This document shows positions 8,843 to 16,442 of a stretch of 64,000 nucleotides of DNA, in pieces. How positions within the stretch are numbered: the first letter of the stretch is position 1; the number at the start of each line of letters is the position of its first letter. The notes under the pieces were generated by a model that did not search any database, had not been told where the DNA came from, and saw nothing but the letters and a program-made list of their open reading frames with translations. This DNA is from Lentzea aerocolonigenes (lineage in GTDB: Bacteria; Actinomycetota; Actinomycetes; Mycobacteriales; Pseudonocardiaceae): the NCBI RefSeq assembly GCF_000974445.1, contig NZ_BBOJ01000033.1:30770-94769 (forward strand). The letters run 5' to 3'. The position numbers were made by a program, and so were the translations under genes.

Positions 8843-9597
8843 GTGCTCCCGTCTGCCTCCCCACGTGGGGGCACGCCCTGGTCGACCTGCCCGTGCTGCG
8901 CCTGCCGATGCCGGGAGCGGAATTGATTCCGTGCGCGACCGGCTGCTACCAGATTCCGATCGTCATCAGCATCCCCGAGGATCCGGTGGCACGCGCCGTG
9001 CACCGGTGGTTTCTCGGCCATCACGGCGCATTTCTGGTGTGGAGGTTTCTTTCGGATTCACTCGATCGGTTGATACGCGAGCCTGATTCGCAACTAGTCC
9101 GCCTCGCTGCGCTTGGATATGACGCGTACTCGGTGATGCTTGCCTATTCGGGCAGTTGTTCCCGTGAGGTGTACGAGAACGTCATCCGGCCCATGATGAT
9201 GACGTTCGACCCGGCCTTCAGCGGGCGGTGGGCGCGTGACTACGAGCCGCTGCCCGGTCTGCTGCGCAGGGCGCGTACCGCACTGGGGCCCGTGGCGGCC
9301 GAACCGCTCTCCTCTGCGAGCAAGGCGAACCTGTTGGCACACATGGAGGTCATGCGCAGACTCGTGCCCAGCGGCCCGTCGCTGCTGCGCGAGTCCGGAC
9401 GCACGCGCGTGCCCACCACCGACGCCGAGCGCGCCGGTTTCGACGAGTTCTTCCTCGTCAGCCGCGAGAACGTGTGCGTGAGCCGCTATCGCGCGCACCG
9501 CTCGGCCGTCTTCTCCGCCATCGGTCACGACCTCGCGCAACGCCCGCTGCGGCCCGAGTACCAGGACACGCTCAGGACGTTCGTCAACCGACTATGA
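8839..9597 (+). CDS. Unrecognised protein in the lyase/methyltransferase operon
   Basis: I do not recognise this 252-residue protein. It has no signal peptide or membrane segment. Histidines occur in FLGHHGAFLVWRF, AHMEVMR, YRAHRS and IGHDL, and conserved-looking Tyr, Trp and Arg are spread through it. It overlaps the lyase stop by 4 bp and lies 13 bp before the methyltransferase, so the three are translationally coupled. The context suggests an enzyme acting on an aromatic amino acid or its cinnamate-type product. A heme-dependent aromatic hydroxylase is one idea, but no motif proves it. Confidence 0.85.
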   Translation: MSAPVCLPTWGHALVDLPVLRLPMPGAELIPCATGCYQIPIVISIPEDPVARAVHRWFLGHHGAFLVWRFLSDSLDRLIREPDSQLVRLAALGYDAYSVMLAYSGSCSREVYENVIRPMMMTFDPAFSGRWARDYEPLPGLLRRARTALGPVAAEPLSSASKANLLAHMEVMRRLVPSGPSLLRESGRTRVPTTDAERAGFDEFFLVSRENVCVSRYRAHRSAVFSAIGHDLAQRPLRPEYQDTLRTFVNRL

Positions 9598-9610
9598 GAG
9601 AAGGCCGCGC

Positions 9611-10267
9611 GTGAACGACTTCAAGGCCGTGGTCATGACCCCGCAGATCTACCGCTACGTGCGCGAACAGGCAGGCCAGCCCAGCGCGGTGCAGGAGAAG
9701 CTGATCGCGCGGACGCTGGAGCTCGGCGACTCCGCGGAGATGCAGATCCCGCACGAGCAGGCGGTCCTGCTGTCGTTGCTGGTCAAGCTGACCGGCGCGC
9801 AGACAGTGGTCGAGGTCGGCACCTACACCGGGTACTCCACGCTCGCGTTCGCGCAGGCACTTCCCCCGCACGGCAAGGTCATCACGTGCGACGTGTCAGC
9901 CGAGTGGACGGCGATCGCCGAGGAGGCCTGGGTCGCCGCCGGCGTCCGCGACCGGATCGACCTGCGGCTCGGTGCCGCCGCCCAGACGCTCGCGGAACTG
10001 CCGGACGAGCCGGTGATCGACCTGGTGTTCATCGACGCGGACAAGGTCGGGTACGTGCACTACTGGGACCTGCTGGTGCCACGGGTCCGGCAGGGCGGCC
10101 TGCTGCTCGCCGACAACACCCTCTACTACGGCGAGGCGGCGTCGGAGCAGCCGGAGGGCAACGCCGCCGCGATCGACGCGTTCAACAAGTTCGTGCTGCG
10201 CGACTCGCGCGTGGAGTCGGTGCTGGTGCCGATCGCGGACGGGCTGACGATGGCCCGCAAGAAGTGA
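9611..10267 (+). CDS. Class I SAM-dependent O-methyltransferase (caffeoyl-CoA type)
   Basis: A 218-residue methyltransferase of the cation-dependent catechol/caffeoyl-CoA O-methyltransferase family, which methylates vicinal aromatic hydroxyls. The SAM motif VEVGTYTGYSTLAFA is near residue 62-76. The metal-binding Asp is in VFIDADK and the second acidic pair in LLADNTLYYG. GTG 9611 is preceded by GAGAAGG (9596-9602). As the last gene of the lyase operon it likely methylates a hydroxylated aromatic made by the two upstream products (inferred). Confidence 0.9.
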   Translation: MNDFKAVVMTPQIYRYVREQAGQPSAVQEKLIARTLELGDSAEMQIPHEQAVLLSLLVKLTGAQTVVEVGTYTGYSTLAFAQALPPHGKVITCDVSAEWTAIAEEAWVAAGVRDRIDLRLGAAAQTLAELPDEPVIDLVFIDADKVGYVHYWDLLVPRVRQGGLLLADNTLYYGEAASEQPEGNAAAIDAFNKFVLRDSRVESVLVPIADGLTMARKK

Positions 10268-10269
10268 GG

Positions 10270-10298
10270 TTGTGAGCATACCGACCGGTCGGTAGGGT
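10270..10298 (+). promoter_or_regulatory. Promoter with embedded TetR-type palindromic operator
   Basis: TTGTGA (10270-10275), a 17-bp spacer and TAGGGT (10293-10298) form a good promoter. A perfect 16-bp palindrome, TACCGACCGGTCGGTA (10279-10294), fills the spacer and touches the -10 box. This is the classic arrangement for a TetR repressor. The obvious candidate is the TetR protein encoded second in this operon. Confidence 0.68.
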
Positions 10299-10328
10299 GG
10301 TCCCCAAGTCGCTGACTTGGAGGCGTTC

Positions 10329-11279
10329 ATGGCTCGTTGGGGTATCACGCTGCCGCTGATCGGCGTGCCGGTGCTGGAGCACCGCGCGCTGGTGTCCGAG
10401 CTCGCCGGGCTCGGCTACACGGACGTGTGGTCGGCCGAGACGACCGGCACGGACGCGTTCACGCCGCTCGCGCTGGCCGCGCAGTGGTCGTCGGAGCTGC
10501 GCTTCGGCCCTGCCATCGCGCCCGTCTACACGCGCGGCCCGGCCACCCTGGCGATGACCGCGGCGACGCTCGCCGAGGTCACCGGTGGCCGGTTCGTGCT
10601 GGGCATCGGCTCCTCGTCGCCCGCGATCGTGCAGCGCTGGAACGCGATCCCGTTCGAGGAGCCGTTCAAGCGCACCCGCGACACGTTGCGCTTCCTGAAG
10701 TCCGCTCTGGCCGGAGAGAAGGTCAGCGCCGACTACGACACGTTCTCGGTCAAGGGCTTCAAGCTGGAGCGCCCGCCGGCCGAGAAGGTGCCGATCATGC
10801 TCGCGGCGCTGCGCCCGAACATGCTGCGCCTGGCCGGTCGCGAGGCCGACGGCGCGATCACGAACTGGCTGGCCGCCTCCGACGTGCCGCAGGTGCGTGC
10901 CGAGCTGGGCGACGCCGAGCTCGCGGCACGGATCTTCGTGTGCCCGACCGAGGACGCTGACGCCGCGCGGGCGCTGGGCCGCATGCTGATCAGCACCTAC
11001 CTGACCGTGCCGGCCTACGCGGCGTTCCACGACTGGCTCGGCCGCGGCGACGTCCTGCGCCCGATGCACGAGGCGTGGGCGGCGGGCGACCGCAAGGCGG
11101 CCTCGAAGTCCATCCCGGACGAGGTCGTGGACGCGCTGGTCGTGCACGGATCCGTGGACCAGTGCCGCGACCGCGTGGCCGAGTACCAGGCCGCGGGCGT
11201 CGACACCCCGATCATCGCCCTGCTCCCGACCGGCGGTGACCAGGTCGAGCAGGTGCGCGCGCTGGCACCCAAGGCCTGA
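10329..11279 (+). CDS. LLM-class F420-dependent oxidoreductase
   Basis: A 316-residue luciferase-like monooxygenase-family protein (TIM barrel; most actinobacterial members use coenzyme F420). Visible features are the strand-1 start WGITLPLIG, ETTGTDAFTPLALAAQ, LGIGSSSPAIVQRWN and the C-terminal gating part DQCRDRVAEYQAAGVDTPII. ATG 10329 is chosen over TTG 10317 because GGAGG (10319-10323) lies 5 nt before the ATG. The gene is 2 bp upstream of a TetR gene and behind its probable operator, so expression should be induced by that regulator's ligand. The substrate is unknown. Confidence 0.88.
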   Translation: MARWGITLPLIGVPVLEHRALVSELAGLGYTDVWSAETTGTDAFTPLALAAQWSSELRFGPAIAPVYTRGPATLAMTAATLAEVTGGRFVLGIGSSSPAIVQRWNAIPFEEPFKRTRDTLRFLKSALAGEKVSADYDTFSVKGFKLERPPAEKVPIMLAALRPNMLRLAGREADGAITNWLAASDVPQVRAELGDAELAARIFVCPTEDADAARALGRMLISTYLTVPAYAAFHDWLGRGDVLRPMHEAWAAGDRKAASKSIPDEVVDALVVHGSVDQCRDRVAEYQAAGVDTPIIALLPTGGDQVEQVRALAPKA

Positions 11280-11281
11280 CG

Positions 11282-11851
11282 ATGCCCGGCGCGACCGAGC
11301 AGAAGATCATCGACGCGGCCGTGCGCCTGTTCGCGGCGCAGGGCTACGACGCGACCTCGGTGCAGGAGATCGTGGCTGCGGCCGAGGTGACCAAGGGCGC
11401 GCTGTACCACTACTTCCGCGCGAAGGACGACCTGCTCTTCGAGATCTACCGGCTGCTGATCACGTCCCAGTCCGCCGACATGGACCGGATCATCGGCCTC
11501 GGCCTGCCCGCGGCGGAGACGGTGAGGGAGATCCTGGTCTCGCTCGTCGTCTCGACCGCGGAACGGGTCGACGAGACGGCGGTGTTCGTGCGGGAGCTGC
11601 AACGGCTCGGCGAGGAGCGGATGGCGGAGTTCCGCGCCGAGCGCCGCCGCTACCACGAGACGTTCCTCGCGGTGATCGAGAAGGGGCAGGCGGACGGCGA
11701 GTTCAGCTCCGTCGTGCCCGCGGACACGGTCGTGCGGATCGCGTTCGGCGTCGTGAACCAGCTGCCCATGTGGTACCGGCCGGACGGCGCCAAGCCGCCC
11801 GTGGCGCTGGCCGGGGAGATCGCGGACTTCGTGCTGGCGGGCCTGCGGTAA
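11282..11851 (+). CDS. TetR-family regulator, probably autoregulatory
   Basis: 189 residues. The N-terminal TetR domain is typical (KIIDAAVRLFAAQGYDATSV, recognition helix AAEVTKGALYHYFRAKDDLL). The C-terminus (VRIAFGVVNQLPMWYRPDG) resembles the ligand domains of regulators of acyl-CoA or lipid metabolism, though that is only an impression. It is cotranscribed with the LLM oxidoreductase (2-bp gap). The palindrome at 10279-10294 is its most likely binding site. Confidence 0.88.
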   Translation: MPGATEQKIIDAAVRLFAAQGYDATSVQEIVAAAEVTKGALYHYFRAKDDLLFEIYRLLITSQSADMDRIIGLGLPAAETVREILVSLVVSTAERVDETAVFVRELQRLGEERMAEFRAERRRYHETFLAVIEKGQADGEFSSVVPADTVVRIAFGVVNQLPMWYRPDGAKPPVALAGEIADFVLAGLR

Positions 11852-11863
11852 CGACGGGCGGCG

Positions 11864-11927
11864 GTGTTTCTTGGCGCGAAAAGCACGTCCGGGCTATCGG
11901 CCCGAACGTGCTTTTCGCGCCAAACAC
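11864..11927. terminator. Long bidirectional hairpin between convergent genes
   Basis: An almost perfect inverted repeat sits between the TetR gene and the convergent bcp gene. Its core arms (11871-11888 and 11906-11923) match over 18 bp and extend on both sides with small bulges. The arms contain AAAA and TTTT runs, so the hairpin offers a U-tract on either transcript. It most likely terminates both genes. Confidence 0.75.
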
Positions 11928-11929
11928 GA

Positions 11930-12379
11930 TCACCGATTCCTGAGTGCCGCCAGCGCCTTGTCGGCGTGCGAGTTCATCGAGAACTCGCTCTTGATCACCT
12001 CGATGACCTGGCGGTCGACGTCGATGACGAACGTGTGGCGCTTGACCGGGATCGGCCCGAACCGGCGCTTCACGCCGAACTGCTCCGCGACCTCGCCCTC
12101 GACGTCGGAGAGCAGGGGGTAGTCGAAGTTGTTCAGCTCCGCGAACTGCTTCTGCTTCGCCACGTCGTCGGTCGAGATGCCGACCCGCTGCGCCTTCGCC
12201 TCGGCGAACTCGGCGGCGAGGTCGCGGAAGTGGCAGCTCTGCGCCGTGCAGCCGGCCGTCATCGCGGCGGGGTAGAAGAACAGCACGACCGGGCCGTTCT
12301 CGAGCAGTTCGGACAGCTTGCGCTCCACGCCGTCCTGGTCGGGCAGGGAGAAGTCGGGGGCGAGGTCGCCGGGCTTCAT
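11930..12379 (-). CDS. bcp: Thiol peroxidase of the Bcp/PrxQ type
   Basis: A 149-residue peroxiredoxin that reduces hydroperoxides with thioredoxin-type donors in the cytoplasm. The start MKPGDLAPDFSLPDQDG is typical. The peroxidatic Cys is in MTAGCTAQSC and the resolving Cys follows five residues later, as in 2-Cys Bcp proteins. The frame stays open upstream but has no match there, so ATG 12379 is used. It is divergent from the LacI gene with only 24 bp between starts, so one promoter must overlap a coding region. Confidence 0.93.
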   Translation of the reverse strand: MKPGDLAPDFSLPDQDGVERKLSELLENGPVVLFFYPAAMTAGCTAQSCHFRDLAAEFAEAKAQRVGISTDDVAKQKQFAELNNFDYPLLSDVEGEVAEQFGVKRRFGPIPVKRHTFVIDVDRQVIEVIKSEFSMNSHADKALAALRNR

Positions 12380-12403
12380 GGATCTCCAAGTAGTCTCGGG
12401 GCC

Positions 12404-13333
12404 GTGACCAGCATGTCCGACGTGGCCAGGGCCGCAGGGGTGTCCGCTGCGACCGTATCGCGTGCCCTGCGAGGGGAACCGGGCGTGTCCGAGGCGACCA
12501 GGCAGCACGTCAGCGAGGTCGCGCGGCGCATGAAATACGCCATCGCGCGCGACGCCTCCTCTTTGGCCGGTGGGCGCCGCTACGCCATCGCGGTGCTGAC
12601 GTCCGAGGTCAGTCCGGTGCTGGCGGGGGCGGAGAGCGCGCTGCGGCAGGCCGGGTACGACGTGCTGCTCTACGTCCTCTCGGACGCGGGCGCGCGCGAG
12701 AAGTTCTTCGACGAGCTGCCGCTGGGCCGCCGCGTCGACGGGGTGCTGCTGCTGTCGATGTCCATGACGGAGGCCGAACGGGCGGCGCTGGAGAGCCTGG
12801 AGGTCCCGCACCTCACCGTCGACGACGCCGATCTGCGGCGCGCGTTGCAGACCGCCGTGGAGCACCTGCTCGCGCTCGGGCACCGCGACGTGGCGCTGGT
12901 GCTCGCCGACGGCATCGACGAGTCCTACGACGAGATCCTGGTCGCCGCCGGCCTCACCGTTCGTCCCGAGTGGACGGTGTGGTGCTCGCCGACCGTCGAC
13001 GGCGGCGAGCAGGTGGTCGACGTGCTGCTCGACGGCGAACGCCTGCCCACCGCCGTGATCAGCTCGAACGGCGCGGCGGCGCTGGGCATCTACCTGCGCA
13101 TGCAACGGGACGGGCGCCTCGTGCCGGACGAGCTGTCGATCGTGTCGCTGGACGGGCAGGAGCTGACCCGCGTGGTGGGGCTGACCGCCGTGGAGGGTGC
13201 GGCGAAGGAGCTGGGGGAGCGGGCCGTCGCCGATCTGTTCACGCTGATCAGGGGCGGGGAGATCGAACCGGCCGAGCACCCGTTGCGGCTGGTCGTGCGC
13301 AACTCCAGCGGGCCGGTCGGCGCCGTAGGGTGA
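12404..13333 (+). CDS. LacI-family transcriptional regulator (short)
   Basis: 309 residues. A LacI helix-turn-helix lies at the very N-terminus (SDVARAAGVSAATVSRALRG), with the hinge helix region VSEVARRMKYAIARDAS and a periplasmic-binding-protein-like effector domain. It is shorter than the usual 330-350 residues, mainly in the middle of the effector domain. GTG 12404 (MTSMSDVARA) is preferred; ATG 12413 is possible. It is followed after 4 bp by the RidA-like gene, so the two are an operon. The effector is unknown. Confidence 0.85.
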   Translation: MTSMSDVARAAGVSAATVSRALRGEPGVSEATRQHVSEVARRMKYAIARDASSLAGGRRYAIAVLTSEVSPVLAGAESALRQAGYDVLLYVLSDAGAREKFFDELPLGRRVDGVLLLSMSMTEAERAALESLEVPHLTVDDADLRRALQTAVEHLLALGHRDVALVLADGIDESYDEILVAAGLTVRPEWTVWCSPTVDGGEQVVDVLLDGERLPTAVISSNGAAALGIYLRMQRDGRLVPDELSIVSLDGQELTRVVGLTAVEGAAKELGERAVADLFTLIRGGEIEPAEHPLRLVVRNSSGPVGAVG

Positions 13334-13337
13334 ACGC

Positions 13338-13763
13338 ATGCCCGCCGAAGAGCGCCTGACCGCACTGCCCGCGCTGCCGGACACCCCCGGCTACGCCCAC
13401 GCCGTGACCGTCAGCGGGAGGATCGCGTTCGTCTCCGGCCAGGTCGCCGTCGACGCCAGGGGGTGCGTGGTCGGGGTCGACGACCTCGCGGCCCAGACGC
13501 GGCAGGCGTTGAGCAATCTTCATCACGTGATCGAAAATCTTGGCGCCGACTGGTCGGATGTCATCAAGTTCACCTGGTTCGTCCTCGACGCGTCCGAGGT
13601 TCAGACCATTCGTGACGTGCGGGACGAGATTCTGCGACCCGCGCTGGGAGGAGTGCACAACCCCGCCAGCACGCTGGTTCAGGTCGCGGCGTTGTTCGGG
13701 CCGGAATTTCTCGTAGAGGTCGAGGCCGTCGTGGCAATTCCCGGAGAAGCATCGGATGTTTGA
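13338..13763 (+). CDS. RidA/YjgF-family protein lacking the catalytic arginine
   Basis: A 141-residue member of the Rid superfamily; the best-known members deaminate reactive enamines and imines. The fold signatures are clear (FVSGQVAVDARG, ALSNLHHVIENLGADWSDVIKFTWFV, FLVEVEAVVAIP). At the position of the Arg that binds the substrate carboxylate in RidA (ARSxVxV), this protein has NPASTLVQV with Ser near residue 111, so imine deaminase activity is doubtful. It probably belongs to a divergent Rid subgroup. It is coupled to a LacI regulator. Confidence 0.88.
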   Translation: MPAEERLTALPALPDTPGYAHAVTVSGRIAFVSGQVAVDARGCVVGVDDLAAQTRQALSNLHHVIENLGADWSDVIKFTWFVLDASEVQTIRDVRDEILRPALGGVHNPASTLVQVAALFGPEFLVEVEAVVAIPGEASDV

Positions 13764-13856
13764 GTGAATGCACCGGAGAGTGTGTGTCCCAACCGGCCTG
13801 CACCCTTCGGGTGACCAGGGACCATTTGCTCTGGTAATGCTGACCGAGCTGTGACA

Positions 13857-13868
13857 TAGGTTGTACCT
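13857..13868 (+). promoter_or_regulatory. Possible -10 box for leaderless malQ transcription
   Basis: TAGGTT (13857-13862) fits the TAnnnT consensus and ends 6 nt before the GTG start of the next gene. There is no upstream ribosome site; the only GGAGGAG lies inside the gene. This suggests a leaderless message. No good -35 box was found. Confidence 0.3.
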
Positions 13869-15683
13869 GTGGAGGAGTTGGTGGCGCGGCTGGCGGACGC
13901 CTGGGGCGTCGCCACTCGGTACGAGAACGCGGACCAGCAAGAGGTCGCGGTCGACATCGAGGTCGTCGTCAAGGTCCTCGCCCAGTTCGGCGTCGACGCG
14001 TCCACTGAGGACTCCGTCGCCCGCGAGCTCGCCGCGATCGAGCAACGGCGCGCGGCCGAGACGTTGCCGCCCACGATCGTCATCCGCGAGTACGAGACGT
14101 ACGACCTCCACGGGCCAGCCACCGTCGAGCTCGAGGACGGCACCACTGTCGAGACGGAGCGGCACCTGCCGGACTCGCTGCCGCTCGGCTACCACCGCGT
14201 CGTCACCGCGGACCAGACCGTCACCCTCGCCGTCGCGCCCAGGACGTTGCCCGACGTCCCGAAGACCTGGGGCTGGATGTTGCAGCTCTACGCCGCGCGC
14301 TCGCAGGACTCGTGGGGCATGGGCGACTTCGCCGACCTCGCCACGATCGCCCGGCGGTCGAGCCTCGAGCTGGACGCCGGCGTGGTGCTGGTCAACCCGG
14401 TGCAGGCGCCGAGCCTGACGCACCCGGTGCAGCGCTCGCCGTACTCGCCGACGAGCCGCCGGTTCGCGAACCCCCTGTACCTGCGCATCACGGACACGGC
14501 CGAGTTCCTGCAAGCCTGTCCGCGCACCCGGCAGCTCATCCGCGACCTCAGGCCGTCCAACCAGGACCTGATCGACTACGACGCGATCTGGGACGCGAAG
14601 AAGCAGGCGCTGGAGCTGCTCTTCCCCGGCGGCGACGTCGAGATGGACGCCGAGCTGGAGAAGTTCGCGACCTACTGCGCGCTGGCCGAGATCCACGGCA
14701 GCGACTGGCGCACGTGGCCGGCGGACCGCGAGGAGCCGCCACGGGAGCGCGTCGCGTTCCACGCCTGGCTCCAGCACCTGTGCACCCGGCAGCTGCAGGA
14801 CGTCCGGCTGGCCGCGCACGAGGCCGGCATGGCCGTCGGCGTCATCCACGACCTTCCCGTGGGCGTCGACCCCGGCGGCGCGGACACGTTCGCCGACCCC
14901 GAGGTGTTCGCCATCGACGTCACGGTCGGAGCACCGCCGGACGCGTTCAGCGCGGACGGCCAGGGCTGGGGCCTGCCGCCGTGGCGTCCCGACAAGCTCG
15001 CCGAGTCCGGCTACCGGCCTTTCCGGCAGGTGCTGCGCAGCGTTCTCAAGCACGCGGACGGCATCCGGATCGACCACGTCGCCGGACTGTGGCGGCTGTG
15101 GTGGATCCCTCCGGGCGAGCCGCCGTCGCGCGGCACGTACGTCCACTACGACGCCGACGCCATGCTCGGGATCCTGGCGCTGGAGGCTTTCCGGGCCGGT
15201 GCGGTCGTGGTCGGCGAGGACCTCGGCACGGTCGAGCCGGTCGTCACGAAGACGTTGCAGGAGAACGGCATGCTGACCAGCGCCGTCCTCTACTTCCAGC
15301 GCGACTACTACGCCGAGGGCCACCCGCTGATCCCGCCGTCGCGGTGGAACCCGAACCAGATGGCCAGCATCTCCACGCACGACCTGCCGACCGCGGCGAC
15401 GTTCTTCGCGGGCCCCGACGGCCCGGACTTCGACGAGCTCATGAGCCAGGAGGGCATCGACGCGAGCGACCGCGTCGCGGGCGCCCACGAACTGCTCGCG
15501 CAGGCACCCTGCGCGTTGGTCCTGACTTCACCTCAGGACGCTCTGCGGGAAACCCGGCAGCCCAACGTGCCGGGCACGATCGACGAGCACCCGAACTGGA
15601 GAATCCCGCTGCCGGTGGTGTTGGAGGACTTCTTCCCCCGCGTCCGCGACATCACCCGTCCGCTGCGCTCCCGGAATAGATGA
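13869..15683 (+). CDS. malQ: 4-alpha-glucanotransferase (amylomaltase, GH77)
   Basis: A 604-residue GH77 disproportionating enzyme that transfers maltodextrin segments. The signature QRSPYSPTSRRFANPLYL is near residue 188. The catalytic residues are visible: the nucleophile Asp in IRIDHVAGLWRLWW, the acid/base Glu in GEDLGTVEP and the third acid in STHDLPT. An N-terminal extension of about 130 residues is normal for actinobacterial forms. It sits upstream of glgX-treY-treZ, consistent with recycling maltooligosaccharides from glycogen. A GTG start is used, possibly leaderless. Confidence 0.93.
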   Translation: MEELVARLADAWGVATRYENADQQEVAVDIEVVVKVLAQFGVDASTEDSVARELAAIEQRRAAETLPPTIVIREYETYDLHGPATVELEDGTTVETERHLPDSLPLGYHRVVTADQTVTLAVAPRTLPDVPKTWGWMLQLYAARSQDSWGMGDFADLATIARRSSLELDAGVVLVNPVQAPSLTHPVQRSPYSPTSRRFANPLYLRITDTAEFLQACPRTRQLIRDLRPSNQDLIDYDAIWDAKKQALELLFPGGDVEMDAELEKFATYCALAEIHGSDWRTWPADREEPPRERVAFHAWLQHLCTRQLQDVRLAAHEAGMAVGVIHDLPVGVDPGGADTFADPEVFAIDVTVGAPPDAFSADGQGWGLPPWRPDKLAESGYRPFRQVLRSVLKHADGIRIDHVAGLWRLWWIPPGEPPSRGTYVHYDADAMLGILALEAFRAGAVVVGEDLGTVEPVVTKTLQENGMLTSAVLYFQRDYYAEGHPLIPPSRWNPNQMASISTHDLPTAATFFAGPDGPDFDELMSQEGIDASDRVAGAHELLAQAPCALVLTSPQDALRETRQPNVPGTIDEHPNWRIPLPVVLEDFFPRVRDITRPLRSRNR

Positions 15684-15776
15684 AACTTCCACGTAACGGC
15701 AGGTCACGCGCCTGTGGAGTACTGTGAGGCCGTCACCCGACGGCGAACGACGAACGTTTTGGAGGTGGCGTACCAG

Positions 15777-16079
15777 ATGAGCTCAGCCGTGAGCACGCGG
15801 ACACCAACCGGCGTGCTTGAACTGGCCGTCGAGCAGGTTCTCGCTTCGGTGAGACCCGCCGCGCTCGGCGACCCGGTGGTCGGGGCACGGCGTGCGGAAG
15901 AGTCCCTCCGCGACGCGCTGCGGGACGCAGGTCCCGTGGAGGACAACATCGCCCTGCAGCACGCGCTGGCGTGCGCGGAGGCCGCTTGTGAGCACCTGAA
16001 GTACTGCGAGATCCAGGAAGCCCGCACCTTGCTCACCGCCGCACGTGGGCAGCTGGTGCTGGCGCACGAAAGGGCGTGA
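15777..16079 (+). CDS. Small helical hypothetical protein
   Basis: I do not recognise this protein of about 100 residues. It is almost entirely predicted helix (VLELAVEQVLASV, ARRAEESLRDALRDA, ALQHALACAEAACEHLKYCEIQEARTLL), with two cysteines near the C-terminus and no membrane segment. ATG 15777 is preferred, with GGAGG (15761-15765) 11 nt upstream; the frame could also start at GTG 15714. It lies alone between malQ and glgX. Confidence 0.65.
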   Translation: MSSAVSTRTPTGVLELAVEQVLASVRPAALGDPVVGARRAEESLRDALRDAGPVEDNIALQHALACAEAACEHLKYCEIQEARTLLTAARGQLVLAHERA

Positions 16080-16442
16080 CAGCACCCGGTAGTCGCCGCA
16101 CGGTGACGATCACACGATCGACTCAAGCCGCTCCCACTCCCGTGAGAACCTTCCTGTAGCGGGCCCGGAACTGTCGGTGCCCGCTCGTAGGGTTCGGAGT
16201 GTGATCGACCACCAGGCCTGCCGGGGCACGTCCATCAGACGCCCGAGAAGGGGCGAGACCGCACTGTCGTGGGCGGGGCGCCGGTTCACCACCGGCGGCC
16301 CCCGCGTCGAACCCGGCATGCGGCAACTGGCGTACAACACGCGACGGCGGGGTAGTCGTCTGGTCGCGGCCGCCGGTTGGATGCCCGCCCGGCAGCCGTC
16401 GGATACGGTCATGTCGGTAGCCGCTCATCTGTGAGGAGCATC
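16080..16442. other. 363-bp region upstream of glgX, no gene seen
   Basis: Short open frames on both strands are low-complexity Arg/Pro-rich shadows. The only clear element is GAGGAG at 16433-16438, the ribosome site of glgX. The promoter of the glgX-treYZ operon should lie here. Confidence 0.4.

Noticed and set aside
16177..16434. 85-residue ORF upstream of glgX
   Set aside because: It is an Arg-rich shadow-like frame without a ribosome site or recognisable features; its end overlaps the glgX leader.
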